Source: JALZEG01 sp035942255 (GTDB lineage: Bacteria > Actinomycetota > CADDZG01 > WHSQ01). Taken from it: 64,000 bases of DNA. Positions 50,329 through 58,855 of this stretch are shown one piece after another. Numbering within the stretch: the stretch's first letter is position 1; every line of letters starts with the position of its first letter. The stretch spans positions 1 through 64,000 of the forward strand of contig DASZDG010000146.1 of the NCBI GenBank assembly GCA_035942255.1. The letters run 5' to 3'. Both the position numbers and the translations under genes were made by a program. Below the pieces are notes generated by a model, which was not told the DNA's origin, did not search any database, and saw nothing but the letters and a program-made list of their open reading frames with translations.

Positions 50329-51120
50329 TCACGGAGGGAGCGGCTTGTACGGGCGCGGCGGGGGCTTCTCCCGCATGTGCGAGAAGTCTGGCGTCCTCCC
50401 GGGGCGGCGGTAGTCCGCGGGATCCACGAACGCGTCGCGGCCGAGGTGCTCCATCATCCGCCGCGCGGCCTCCACGTACGCGGCGTTGTCGTCGCGGCAG
50501 TCGGTCAGGTTCGCGGTCGCCTGCAGGAAGAAGTGGTCGGCGCTCAGCTCCTCCACCGCGGCGGCCGGGGTGGCCCCGACTGCATCCGCGCCGAACAGCT
50601 TCACGTATTCGGGCCCGAAAACGGTCCCCCAATAGAGGTTGGGAAGGTAGAGCTCGAGGAGCCAAGGGGGGACCGACAGCCTCGGCCCCTCGCGGTCGTA
50701 CACCCGCGCGTACCGCAGATGCGTGTCGCCCCACGCACCCGGGTCGAGCAGGTGCAGGTGGCCGTAGTTCGCGTCCATCGCGACTGCGATCGTCTTGAAC
50801 GCGTCGACGACGGACGCGAGGGCCTCGTCGGCGGCCGGAACATTGAGCTCGCACCACGTGTGGAGGTCGAAAGGCGTCTGGCGTCCGGTGATCCTGATCG
50901 TGCCGCGGTCGCCGACGTGTCCGAAGAACGAGCCACCGTCCGCGGCTCCCGCGGCAGCCGCCTCCGTCCCGGCCCACTTCGTGCGAGCGGGCTCTGCGAC
51001 GCCCCAACGCGACGGCGCGAGTGCCGGCGCCGTCCGCTCGAGGTTCTCGAGAACGGCGTGCCAGCGCGCGCCGTCCATCGGGGCGCGGCCGTAGACCGCG
51101 AACGCGAGCGTGGGAGGCAT
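50329..51120 (-). CDS. Probable immunity protein of the nuclease toxin locus
   Basis: This 263-residue cytoplasmic protein has no signal peptide. It contains LYLPNLYWGTVFGPEYVKLFG and a long helix (AAYVEAARRMMEHLGRDAF). These features are reminiscent of, but not diagnostic for, the large immunity proteins of polymorphic toxin systems such as Imm52. The start overlaps the toxin stop by four bases (ATGA), exactly where an immunity gene belongs. That position is the main evidence. Confidence 0.62.
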   Translation of the reverse strand: MPPTLAFAVYGRAPMDGARWHAVLENLERTAPALAPSRWGVAEPARTKWAGTEAAAAGAADGGSFFGHVGDRGTIRITGRQTPFDLHTWCELNVPAADEALASVVDAFKTIAVAMDANYGHLHLLDPGAWGDTHLRYARVYDREGPRLSVPPWLLELYLPNLYWGTVFGPEYVKLFGADAVGATPAAAVEELSADHFFLQATANLTDCRDDNAAYVEAARRMMEHLGRDAFVDPADYRRPGRTPDFSHMREKPPPRPYKPLPP

Positions 51121-52385
51121 CAGGGGATCGGCAGCAGCCGCGGCCCGATCGGCAGGGGAACCGGGGCCGGGGCGGGAGCGGGCAGGGGCATGGGGAAGCT
51201 CGGCCACGGCATGATCGGCGTCATGTTCGACTGGCTCGGCATGTCGCGATAGTCGTCGACCGAGATGCGGTCGGCCTCCTGACCCGCAGGATGGTTCAGG
51301 CCCCCACCCGATCCTCCGGACGACCCACTGCCCTCGTCGGGGTCGTCCGGGTCGCGGTAACGCCAGCCGCCGTCCTCGACCTTCTGCACGACGCGGCCGT
51401 CGAGCGTCGTGAAGTCGCCGTTGCGCTGCATCCTCACGATCTCGCCGCCGTAGGGATGGTTGCGGACCATCTCCTGCAGCGACGCCGAGACCTTCGTGTT
51501 GTGCCGGACGACGAGCGTGTAGCCCTCGCCGCGCGCGGCTGCCTGCCCGAGCTGCGCCTGGATCTGGCGCGACGCGTACTGGTAGTAGGTGTTCTTGAAC
51601 TCGAACATCTCGCCGTTGCCGAACGCGTCGGGCCGAGTGGCGACCGACCGGCCGTTCACGTTGTACCGGAATGTCTCGAAATTCTCTTGAAGCCCGAGGT
51701 TGCGCATCGCATTCATCTGGAATGCCCTGCCGGCGATGTAGTTATCGGCCACCGAGCCGAAGAGCATGACGAGGAACGACTGCTCCGGACCATGCCGCCG
51801 GCTTCCGAAACCCAACGGGCCGGAACCACCGGAGAACCCTGCAAACGCGCCACTCCCCGCGGCCGCCGAACCCAGGGAGCCGAGGACGGCCGAAGCCCGC
51901 CGGCCGGCGTCATGGGCCGCTTCGACAGCCGCTCGCGCCGCCGCAAGTGCCGCCTCTGCCTCGGCGCGCGCGTCGTCGAGGCGCGACCGGAGATTCGACA
52001 ACGCGGCTTCCGTATCCGGCGAGTCCGGGAGCAGGTCCAACCCGCCGATGGCGAGGTTGGTGAACAGCGCGGACGAGGATGCGGCGGCGTAGTGGTCCAT
52101 CGCACGCTCGAACTCCCGCCTGTGCTCCTCGACTTCGGTAGCGAGATCGTGCAGCGCCTGCGACGCCTGGGAGAAGGACTCCGACGCGCCGCGGTACTCG
52201 GCAGCGGCCGCGTGGGCCTGCGCTACCCAGCGGTCGTGGGCGGCGCCGCTCCACTCGGGGCCGCCAGCCATGCCGGACATCGTGCTGCCGGCGAAGGAGA
52301 GCTCGACCGACGACGTCCCGAGCCAGCGAGCCGCGCCCCGGACGGCGCCGGCGTCGAACGACGGGAAGACCGGGACGCCACTCAT
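51120..52385 (-). CDS. WXG100-type secreted polymorphic toxin with PD-(D/E)XK-like nuclease domain
   Basis: This 421-residue protein has a helical, WXG-like N-terminus (PEWSGAAHDRW, W45-S-G47; helices to about 165), a Gly/Ser linker and a C-terminal toxin domain at about 215-350. The toxin part carries RPDAFGNG (D253) and FEFK (E262, K264), followed by QIQAQLGQA and YTLVVRHNTKVS, the pattern of a restriction-endonuclease-fold toxin. A Pro-rich tail ends the protein. It starts at the ATG at 52385, overlapping the WXG100 protein stop, and its own stop overlaps the immunity gene. It should be exported by a type VII secretion system and cut nucleic acid in competitors. Confidence 0.82.
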   Translation of the reverse strand: MSGVPVFPSFDAGAVRGAARWLGTSSVELSFAGSTMSGMAGGPEWSGAAHDRWVAQAHAAAAEYRGASESFSQASQALHDLATEVEEHRREFERAMDHYAAASSSALFTNLAIGGLDLLPDSPDTEAALSNLRSRLDDARAEAEAALAAARAAVEAAHDAGRRASAVLGSLGSAAAGSGAFAGFSGGSGPLGFGSRRHGPEQSFLVMLFGSVADNYIAGRAFQMNAMRNLGLQENFETFRYNVNGRSVATRPDAFGNGEMFEFKNTYYQYASRQIQAQLGQAAARGEGYTLVVRHNTKVSASLQEMVRNHPYGGEIVRMQRNGDFTTLDGRVVQKVEDGGWRYRDPDDPDEGSGSSGGSGGGLNHPAGQEADRISVDDYRDMPSQSNMTPIMPWPSFPMPLPAPAPAPVPLPIGPRLLPIP

Positions 52386-52789
52386 GCCATCAGACACTCC
52401 GGAGGCAGCTGACCGACGAACATCCTCGGCTCGCACGCCTCGTCCCATGCTTCTTCGAGGTCCTCGGGCGACGGGATCACCGGAGGCGCAGGCGGCATCG
52501 ACGCCTCGTCGGCCGCCTCGTACCGAACCGCGGCCGCCTCGGTGTTGAACGCGAACGTCTCCTGCGAATGCGCGAGGCGGCTCGTGGCACCGGCCCACGC
52601 GCGGCAGAATGCCTCCCAGCCCGGCCCGGCCGAGACCGCGTCCATCGACGCGTCGGCGGCGCCCGTCGCGCCGGCGAACCCGGACCGGACCTCGTTCACG
52701 TCGGCCGCGAGCTGGAGCGACCGTACGGCCGCGTCGATCAGCGTTGGGGGCGCGACCTCGAAGCCGCCGCCGCCGGGGGCGACGCTCAT
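52382..52789 (-). CDS. WXG100-like (ESX-type) protein
   Basis: This 135-residue helical protein (TLIDAAVRSLQLAADVNEVRSGF, GWEAFCRAWAGATSRLAHSQETFAFN) has a W58 turn between two helices and an acidic Pro-rich tail, the outline of EspC/WXG100-type secretion partners. The WXG itself is degenerate (W-E-A). It overlaps both neighbours by four bases and probably pairs with the toxin for export. Confidence 0.72.
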   Translation of the reverse strand: MSVAPGGGGFEVAPPTLIDAAVRSLQLAADVNEVRSGFAGATGAADASMDAVSAGPGWEAFCRAWAGATSRLAHSQETFAFNTEAAAVRYEAADEASMPPAPPVIPSPEDLEEAWDEACEPRMFVGQLPPECLMA

Positions 52790-53346
52790 CTCCGCACCTC
52801 CATTCTCAGGGGCTCGGCGTGCACGCCGCGGCCGGCGAGGCGTGCACGTTCTTCGTCCGTCACGAAGAGGATCACGAGCGTCTGGTCACCCGGCGAGACG
52901 GCGCAGAACCGGCCGCCGGACTCGCCCAGCAGGTCGTTGGCACGGGCGACGAGCCCCGCGTCGAACCACCCGTCGCCGGATCGCACCTCGACCTCGTGAC
53001 GATGCCCGGCGAGCGAGAACAACACCGTCGCGTGCGAGCCGTCGTCGTGCCAGGACTCGCGGGGGTCTGCGGGATCGAACGCGCCGCGGGAGATCCGAGC
53101 CAGCCTCCGCAAGGCCTCGACGTAGACGTCGTTGCCGGGCAGGGCGTCGCACTCGAGGTCGAGCCACCAGGTGCGGCCGGGGTCCTTCGTCATCACGAGG
53201 ACGTCGGGCATCGGAGGCAGCGAGACGGGCGGGGGCAGCGGCTCGTCCCACTCCCGGGCGTGGTCGGCGGCGAGCCGCTCCGCGATCTCGCGATCGGAGA
53301 GGTCGCTCCACGCCGCGAAGAAGCCGAGCCCCCGGTAGAAGGCCAC
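52786..53346 (-). CDS. Unknown protein leading the toxin operon
   Basis: This protein of about 186 residues is acidic and soluble (AFYRGLGFFAAWSDLSDREIAERLAADHAREW, WWLDLECDALPGNDVYVEALRRLARI, HATVLFSLAGHRHEVEV). It has DUF-like alpha/beta character and is not obviously a toxin or a WXG100 protein. The first start codon in frame is GTG at 53346 with GAGGAG only three bases before it; the upstream frame is open and protein-like for a dozen more codons (IIGGGTWLEET) without a standard start, so the true N-terminus is uncertain. It overlaps the WXG100 gene and is probably a second immunity or adaptor protein. Confidence 0.6.
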   Translation of the reverse strand: MAFYRGLGFFAAWSDLSDREIAERLAADHAREWDEPLPPPVSLPPMPDVLVMTKDPGRTWWLDLECDALPGNDVYVEALRRLARISRGAFDPADPRESWHDDGSHATVLFSLAGHRHEVEVRSGDGWFDAGLVARANDLLGESGGRFCAVSPGDQTLVILFVTDEERARLAGRGVHAEPLRMEVRR

Positions 53347-53437
53347 GGTCTCCTCGAGCCACGTGCCGCCGCCGATGATGCGCCCCCGATCTAGCGCGTC
53401 TTGTTTTCCCTCGGAACTATTCCCCGCCCGTCCGAGA

Positions 53438-54865
53438 TTATCGCCGGGGCCGCTTCGGAGGGTCGCCCTCGCCCGGCTCGGGAGGCGGCCCGGAGTCGGG
53501 ACGCTCGTCGGGGTGGCCGTTCGCGCCGCGGTCGATGTACCGGCCGACGAGGTCGCTGAGGCTGGCGCCGGTGAACGATTCGAGGACGGAGTCGATCTGC
53601 CTGACGGTGTTCGCCGTCGTGCGCGTGAGCTTGTTCGCCCCCTCGGTGTCGATGATCGTGATGTCCTTGACGTTCCCGATCGGCTCGGCGATCGCGCGGG
53701 CGACGTCGGGAAGCCTCGAGACCAGCAGCTCCAGCGTCGCGGCCTCGCCGTACTCCTTGTACGCCTCGGCCTTGCGCGCCATCGCCGCGGCCTCGGCTTC
53801 GCCGATCGACAGAGTCGCCTCGGCGCGGGCGCGCCCGAGCTCGCGCTCTTCGTACGCGCGCCCCGCGGCCACGGCCTCGAGGTTCGCGCGCTCGGCCTCC
53901 GCCTCCAGGAGCCTGCGGTCGCGCGCCGCCTCGGCCTCGGCCTTCACGCGGTAGCGCGACGCCTCCGCCGCCTGCTCGCCCGCGTAGCGCTGCGCGTCGG
54001 CGGTGCGGCGGATCTCCGCGTCCAGCTCCTTGTCGCGCCGCTTCGCGACGAGCTCCGCGACCTCGGTCTCCGTCAGCACGACCTCGCGCCGCGCCTCCGC
54101 GTCCGCGAGCGGCTTCGACTGCTCGGCCCGAGCCTCCGACGCCGCGACCTCCTGGAGGATCGCCTGCTCCTTCAGCCGCGTGACCTTCTCGGCCTCGAGG
54201 ATCAGCTGCCGTGCCAGCTCCTGCTGCTGGCGCGCTTCGCGCTGCGTGTTCGCCTCGGCGATCTCGGCGTCGCGCCGGACCTCCGCGGCGGCCTTGCGCC
54301 CGAGGTTCTCGATGTACTGCTCGGAGTCCGAGATCGACTGGATCGTGAACACGTCGATCGCGAGGCCGGTCCCCTGCAGGTCGCCGTTCGCGACCTCCTG
54401 CACGCGCGACGCGAACACCTCGCGGTCGCGGATGAGCTCGTCGACCGTCAGCTGTCCGATGATCGTCCGGAGCGAGCCCTCCATCACGTTGCGGACGATC
54501 TCGGGCACCTTCGCCTGGCTGTCTAGGAAACGCTGCGCCGCCTGGCGGATCGAGTCCTCGTCGTCCGCGATCTTTACGTTGACGATGCCCTCGACCGCGA
54601 CCGGGACGCCCTGAGTCGTCACCGCGCCGGCGAGCCCGACCGGGATCGACTGGACCTCGAGCGAGATCCGCTTCGCGACGTTGACGAGCGGGTAGACGAT
54701 CGCGCCGCCACCGACGACGACGCGGATGCCGCCGGCCGACCTCCGCGACCCCGCGATGATCAGGGCCTCGTTCGGCTTGGCGACCTTGTAGCGGCTCGCC
54801 GCGAAGCCGACGAGCGCGACGGCGACCGCGATCAGAGCTACTACGACTATCGGGATCTCGTTCAT
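53438..54865 (-). CDS. Flotillin-like SPFH-domain protein
   Basis: This 475-residue protein has an N-terminal membrane anchor (IPIVVVALIAVAVALVGFAAS), an SPFH domain (about 30-190: VYPLVNVAKRISLEVQSIPVGL, VKIADDEDSIRQAAQRFL, GTGLAIDVFTIQSISDS) and a long Ala/Glu/Arg coiled coil (about 195-380), ending in a Pro-rich tail. Flotillins organise membrane microdomains and help in stress and secretion. It lies 30 bases downstream of the NfeD-like gene, a conserved pairing. The coiled-coil EA repeats are typical. Confidence 0.93.
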   Translation of the reverse strand: MNEIPIVVVALIAVAVALVGFAASRYKVAKPNEALIIAGSRRSAGGIRVVVGGGAIVYPLVNVAKRISLEVQSIPVGLAGAVTTQGVPVAVEGIVNVKIADDEDSIRQAAQRFLDSQAKVPEIVRNVMEGSLRTIIGQLTVDELIRDREVFASRVQEVANGDLQGTGLAIDVFTIQSISDSEQYIENLGRKAAAEVRRDAEIAEANTQREARQQQELARQLILEAEKVTRLKEQAILQEVAASEARAEQSKPLADAEARREVVLTETEVAELVAKRRDKELDAEIRRTADAQRYAGEQAAEASRYRVKAEAEAARDRRLLEAEAERANLEAVAAGRAYEERELGRARAEATLSIGEAEAAAMARKAEAYKEYGEAATLELLVSRLPDVARAIAEPIGNVKDITIIDTEGANKLTRTTANTVRQIDSVLESFTGASLSDLVGRYIDRGANGHPDERPDSGPPPEPGEGDPPKRPRR

Positions 54866-54895
54866 CTACCCCTCCTCGACAGGACCGGCTACGGC

Positions 54896-55411
54896 TTAGC
54901 CGGGCGTCCTGTCACTCGTCCGTCCGACCTTGACCGAGGTGCCGAGGGCGTCGAGGACGACGACTTCGTCGCCCGTGGCGATCTCCACGTCGCTGACCGC
55001 GGTGAGGTTGCGCGTCATCCCGCGGGCCTGCACCGCGACGCGGCCCTCCTTGCCGGGGCGGATCGCCAGCGTGCACCGGCCGCGGGCCCCGACGAGCTCG
55101 GCGAGGGCGAATCCCTCGCCGGCCTCCTGGCGGCCGAGCATCTTGAAGAACGCCGTGCCGAGGCCGCCGGCGACCACGCTAGTGCCGAGGCCGGCGAAGA
55201 CCGACATGCCCGCGGAGGCCTCGAAGGCCTTGATCGCGAGGAGGCCGCCGCCGCCGAAGGCGGCGAGGACCGTGAAGAACACCGGCGTCGCCGCGAAGCC
55301 GTCACCGAGATCGATGTCGATGAAGTCGAAGAGGTCGCCGAAGACGAGCGAGAGGAGCAGGAACCCCACTCCGACGCCGAGGGCGATCCAGTACCAGAGC
55401 TCGAGTTCCAT
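54896..55411 (-). CDS. NfeD-like membrane protein
   Basis: This 171-residue protein has an N-terminal membrane helix (WYWIALGVGVGFLLLSLVFG), further hydrophobic segments (FFTVLAAFGGGGLLAIKAF, VFAGLGTSVVAGGLG) and a C-terminal OB-fold (ELVGARGRCTLAIRPGKEGRVAVQARG, EIATGDEVVVLDALGTSVKV). NfeD proteins lie upstream of flotillins in many bacteria and are thought to work with them. The start at 55411 is used; the twelve upstream codons are not supported. Confidence 0.87.
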   Translation of the reverse strand: MELELWYWIALGVGVGFLLLSLVFGDLFDFIDIDLGDGFAATPVFFTVLAAFGGGGLLAIKAFEASAGMSVFAGLGTSVVAGGLGTAFFKMLGRQEAGEGFALAELVGARGRCTLAIRPGKEGRVAVQARGMTRNLTAVSDVEIATGDEVVVLDALGTSVKVGRTSDRTPG

Positions 55412-55539
55412 GCGACCCAGGGTAGCGATACGACTGCTGTGATGCATGGGAGCCGTCGACTGCGCTGCCGCCCCGGAGCTTGGAACGTTTCACGGCGCTC
55501 GATCGTCTGCGAAGAAAGGGGCGGCGAACGGGGGCGCGG

Positions 55540-56610
55540 GTGCGAAGAAGCACGAGACGCTGGATCGGCTGCCTCGCCGCGGCCGCGACCGTGACCACGC
55601 TGGTGGCTCCCGCGCGCGCCCAGGCGAACACGTGCCGCGGCCAGGAGGCGACCATCTGGGGTACGAACCACCGCGACCTCCTCGTGGGCACACCCGGCGA
55701 CGACGTGATCGCCGGCAACGGTGACGACGACGTCATCCGGGGACGGGGCGGCGACGACGTCATCTGTGGGGACGACGGGTGGGACGACATCTGGGCCGGA
55801 CGGGGCGAGGATTACGTCGACGGCGGTGACGAGACCGACACGGTCTACGGAGGCCCCGACGCCGACGTGCTGGAGGTGACCGGGTCCGACCCCAGCCGCT
55901 ACGGGAGTGAATGGATGGCCGGCGGCCCCGGTGACGACACGCTGACGGGCGGCGACTCGCCCAACGTGCTGTACGGCGGGCCGGGCAACGACACGCTCGA
56001 GGGACACGGAGCGAGCTTCAGCGACTGCGACTGCGAGACACAGTTCGACGAGATCCTCTCGGGAGGGCCGGGTAACGACGAGCTCACCGGCGGAGAGATG
56101 GACGGCGGCAACGTCGGGTACCAGATCTTCTCGGGCGGCCCCGGCAACGACGTCATCGACCCGAACAACCTCGAGATCCCGCAGATCCAACCGGACGACT
56201 ATTTCTACGGCAGCGGCGACAAGCTCGATTTCGAGCAGGCGAACGGGCCGGTGCACGTCGATCTCGCGGCCGGGGTCTCCACCGGCGAAGGGACGGACTC
56301 CTTCTCGGGCATCGACCACGTCGAGGGCTCCGACCACGGCGACACGATCCTGGGCGACGGCGACCAGAACTACCTCTGGGGCGGATGGTCCTTCGGCGAC
56401 GACGTGCTCGACGGCAGAGGGCACGACGACGTCCTGGGTGGTGGCTACGGGAGCGACACGCTGAGCGGGGGCGACGGGAACGACCGTATTTCGGGGGCAT
56501 ACGGGGACGACACGATCGACGGCGGCGAAGGACCGAACGACGACGCGTCCGGAGGCCCCGGACACGACTCCTGCGCGAACACGGAGATCGAGGAGGCCTG
56601 TGAAAGCTAG
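55540..56610 (+). CDS. Exported calcium-binding beta-roll (RTX-like) protein
   Basis: This protein of about 356 residues has a basic N-terminus, a signal peptide (WIGCLAAAATVTTLVAPARAQA) and many RTX-type nonapeptide repeats of the form G-G-x-G-x-D-x-L/V-x (GGPGNDTLEG, GGDGNDRISGA, GRGGDDVICGD). Repeats of this kind bind Ca2+ and fold as a beta roll only outside the cell. I prefer the GTG at 55540; a TTG at 55480 would add 20 residues but makes a poor signal sequence. There is no enzymatic domain or type I secretion signal, so it is a structural or adhesive protein exported by Sec. It overlaps the next gene by 11 bases. Confidence 0.85.
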   Translation: MRRSTRRWIGCLAAAATVTTLVAPARAQANTCRGQEATIWGTNHRDLLVGTPGDDVIAGNGDDDVIRGRGGDDVICGDDGWDDIWAGRGEDYVDGGDETDTVYGGPDADVLEVTGSDPSRYGSEWMAGGPGDDTLTGGDSPNVLYGGPGNDTLEGHGASFSDCDCETQFDEILSGGPGNDELTGGEMDGGNVGYQIFSGGPGNDVIDPNNLEIPQIQPDDYFYGSGDKLDFEQANGPVHVDLAAGVSTGEGTDSFSGIDHVEGSDHGDTILGDGDQNYLWGGWSFGDDVLDGRGHDDVLGGGYGSDTLSGGDGNDRISGAYGDDTIDGGEGPNDDASGGPGHDSCANTEIEEACES

Positions 56611-57733
56611 CGCGCTCGTGCTCGCAGCGGCCGTCAGTCTCGTCGCGGGCGGTGCGACGCCTGTGGCCGCCCAGGCCGACCCCGAATGCTTCGGCCGGTC
56701 CGCCACGATCGTCGGCACGGACGACCACGACGATCTCGTCGGAACGAACGGAGACGACGTCATCGTCGGCCTCGCGGGACGCGACGGGATCGACGCACGC
56801 GGCGGAGACGACCTGATCTGCGCGGGAGCGGGTCTCGACGGGTACTGGAAGCGCGTCCGCGGCGGCAGCGGCGATGACCGCATCTCCGGCGGAGGCGGTC
56901 GTGACGACGTCCGAGGAGGTCCCGGCAGGGACGCCCTCTTCGGTGGCTTCGAGCCCGACGAGCTCGCGGGTGGGGGCGGCGCCGACCGCCTCTTCGGAGG
57001 CCACGACAACGACGCCCTCTCCGGCGGACCGGGCGACGACCTCCTCCACGGGGGTCCCGACTTCGAGGGCGACATCGTCCGCTTCCCGAACGCCCAGGAT
57101 CTGCGAGTGGACCTCGGCGCGAGCCTCGCGACCGGCAGCACCGGAAGCGACCGTCTGACCGACGTGGAGCACGCGGAAGGTTCGAAGTGGAGCGACGTCA
57201 TGATCGGCGACGACGGTCCGAACTACCTCTCGAGCGTCTACTCCTACGACGACGAGACCCCGGTCCGCGACGTCTTTCGAGGGTTGGGCGGTGATGATTT
57301 CATCCGGCCGGACGACGTCGACGCGAGGGTCCTAGTGCTGGCGGGCTCAGGAGCCGACTACGTCTCGGGTGAAGGCGGAGGGCGGTACTTCGGCGGCCCG
57401 GGTGACGACTGGATCGACGTGTACTACGCGCAGGCGCCCGTCGCGGCGTACGGAGGCGCGGGGAACGACTACGTGTCCGGGTCCGACGTCGAGCTACAGC
57501 TCGCCGGGGGGCCCGGCAACGACGGGGTGTGGGGCGGCGACAAGGACGACAAGCTCAGCGGCGGGCACGGCCACGACGACGTCGGCGGAATGGCCGGAGA
57601 CGACGCGATCGAGGGCGGAGCGGGCGACGACGAGCTGTACGGAGACAAGGGCAGGGACCGTCTTGACGGGGGCGACGGCGACGACGCGTGCGCCGACGCG
57701 GTGAAGTACGCAGGTTGTGAGAGAGAGGAATGA
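56600..57733 (+). CDS. Exported calcium-binding beta-roll (RTX-like) protein, paralog
   Basis: This 377-residue protein has a signal peptide (KASALVLAAAVSLVAGGATPVAAQA) and RTX-type repeats (GGSGDDRISGGGG, GGPGDDLLHGG, GGAGDDELYGDKGRDRL). A ligand-like middle segment (DLRVDLGASLATGSTGSDRLTDVEHAEGSKWSDVMIGDDG) corresponds to VHVDLAAGVSTGEGTDSFSGIDHVEGSDHGDTILGDG in the preceding protein, which shows they are paralogs. Both begin their mature part with C-x-G/F-x-x-A-T-I-x-G-T. The GTG start lies inside the end of the previous gene. Confidence 0.87.
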   Translation: MKASALVLAAAVSLVAGGATPVAAQADPECFGRSATIVGTDDHDDLVGTNGDDVIVGLAGRDGIDARGGDDLICAGAGLDGYWKRVRGGSGDDRISGGGGRDDVRGGPGRDALFGGFEPDELAGGGGADRLFGGHDNDALSGGPGDDLLHGGPDFEGDIVRFPNAQDLRVDLGASLATGSTGSDRLTDVEHAEGSKWSDVMIGDDGPNYLSSVYSYDDETPVRDVFRGLGGDDFIRPDDVDARVLVLAGSGADYVSGEGGGRYFGGPGDDWIDVYYAQAPVAAYGGAGNDYVSGSDVELQLAGGPGNDGVWGGDKDDKLSGGHGHDDVGGMAGDDAIEGGAGDDELYGDKGRDRLDGGDGDDACADAVKYAGCEREE

Positions 57734-57759
57734 CGACCGACCTCGGCTAGGCTGCGGCG

Positions 57760-58392
57760 ATGGCAAACGAGTTCGGCGTCGACCCCAACCAGCACGACCG
57801 CTTCGTCCTCCGGCAGAAGTTCAAGCTCGTGATCAACGAGTACGAGTTCTCGCTCCCCGCGGGCGACGGCGACTCGCCCGGGCAGGTCTTCTGCTTCGTC
57901 CAGCAGAAGCGCTTCAAGTTCAAGGAGGACATCCGCTTCTACACCGACGAGACGAAGTCGGTCGAGGTGATGCGGTTGAAGGCGCGGCAGAGGTTCGACC
58001 CCGTCGCGCGCTACGACATCACGGACTCCGACAACGCCACCATCGGCCAGATCCAGAAGGTCTTCGGCAAGAGCCTGTTGCGGTCGACGTACCAGCTCTA
58101 CGACGCGCAGGGGGCCGAGGCCGCGATCGCGGCCGAGAAGAACATGGCCGTCGCGATCTTCCGCCGGATCGTGCACCTGATCCCGTGGATCGAGAACTTC
58201 GCGAACTGGCTGCCGATCCCGTACCACTTCGTGTTCAAGAGGGGCGAGACGATCCTGGGCCACCACCGGCGGCAGCCGTGGAAGTTCACGGACGTCTACA
58301 CGATCGACATGACCGCGGACCCGGAGCGGAGCCTGGACCGGCGCCTGGTACTTGCGACGGCAGTCGGGATGGACGCGCTACAGGCCCGCTAG
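57760..58392 (+). CDS. LURP-one-related/tubby-like protein
   Basis: This 210-residue protein has the LURP-one pattern: DRFVLRQKFKLVINEYEFSL, FCFVQQKRFKFKEDIRFYTDE, IGQIQKVFGKSLLRSTYQLYD and YHFVFKRGETILGHHRRQPWKFTDVYTIDM. The family is related to phospholipid scramblases and tubby C-terminal domains; its function in bacteria is unknown. It follows the second beta-roll gene by 26 bases and ends convergently with the response regulator, overlapping it by four bases. Confidence 0.85.
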   Translation: MANEFGVDPNQHDRFVLRQKFKLVINEYEFSLPAGDGDSPGQVFCFVQQKRFKFKEDIRFYTDETKSVEVMRLKARQRFDPVARYDITDSDNATIGQIQKVFGKSLLRSTYQLYDAQGAEAAIAAEKNMAVAIFRRIVHLIPWIENFANWLPIPYHFVFKRGETILGHHRRQPWKFTDVYTIDMTADPERSLDRRLVLATAVGMDALQAR

Positions 58393-58814
58393 AGGTTCTG
58401 TAGCTCCGAGATTGCTTCGGCCCTCCGCTTCTCCGATTCCGCCTCGCTTCGTGCGGCTACTTCACGCACGCGCTCTAGCAGGGAGTCGAGGTCGAACGGC
58501 TTCGTGATGTACTCGTCGGCCCCCAGCTCCCAGCCCTGGAGCTGCGCGTCGTCGGACGCCTTTGCGCTCACGAGGATGACCTTCTGCGAGTACTCCGGGT
58601 TCGCGGCGAGCTCGGTGAGGACCTCCCAGCCGTCCATCACCGGCATCATGATGTCGAGCAGGATGATGTCGGGGTTGTCGCGCTTCACGGACTCGAGCAC
58701 CTCGGCCCCGTTCGCGGCCTCCAGCGTCTCGTAGCCCTCGAGCTCCATGTTCGTCTTCAAGAGCTTGCGCAGCGCGGGCTCGTCGTCTGCTACGAGAACC
58801 TTCAACTTGCTCAT
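58389..58814 (-). CDS. Single-domain response regulator (CheY-like)
   Basis: This 141-residue protein is a receiver domain only: D10/D11, phosphoacceptor D54 (ILLDIMMPVMDG), S83 (ILVSAKA) and K105 (TKPFDLDSLLERV). It has a short charged C-terminal helix instead of an output domain. GGGAG lies five bases before the ATG. It follows the soluble kinase at 58856 by 41 bases and is its likely partner; the downstream target is not evident. Confidence 0.93.
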   Translation of the reverse strand: MSKLKVLVADDEPALRKLLKTNMELEGYETLEAANGAEVLESVKRDNPDIILLDIMMPVMDGWEVLTELAANPEYSQKVILVSAKASDDAQLQGWELGADEYITKPFDLDSLLERVREVAARSEAESEKRRAEAISELQNL

Positions 58815-58855
58815 CGCAGCTCCCATCCTTCCCGCTCCGGCCGGCGCAGCCGAGC

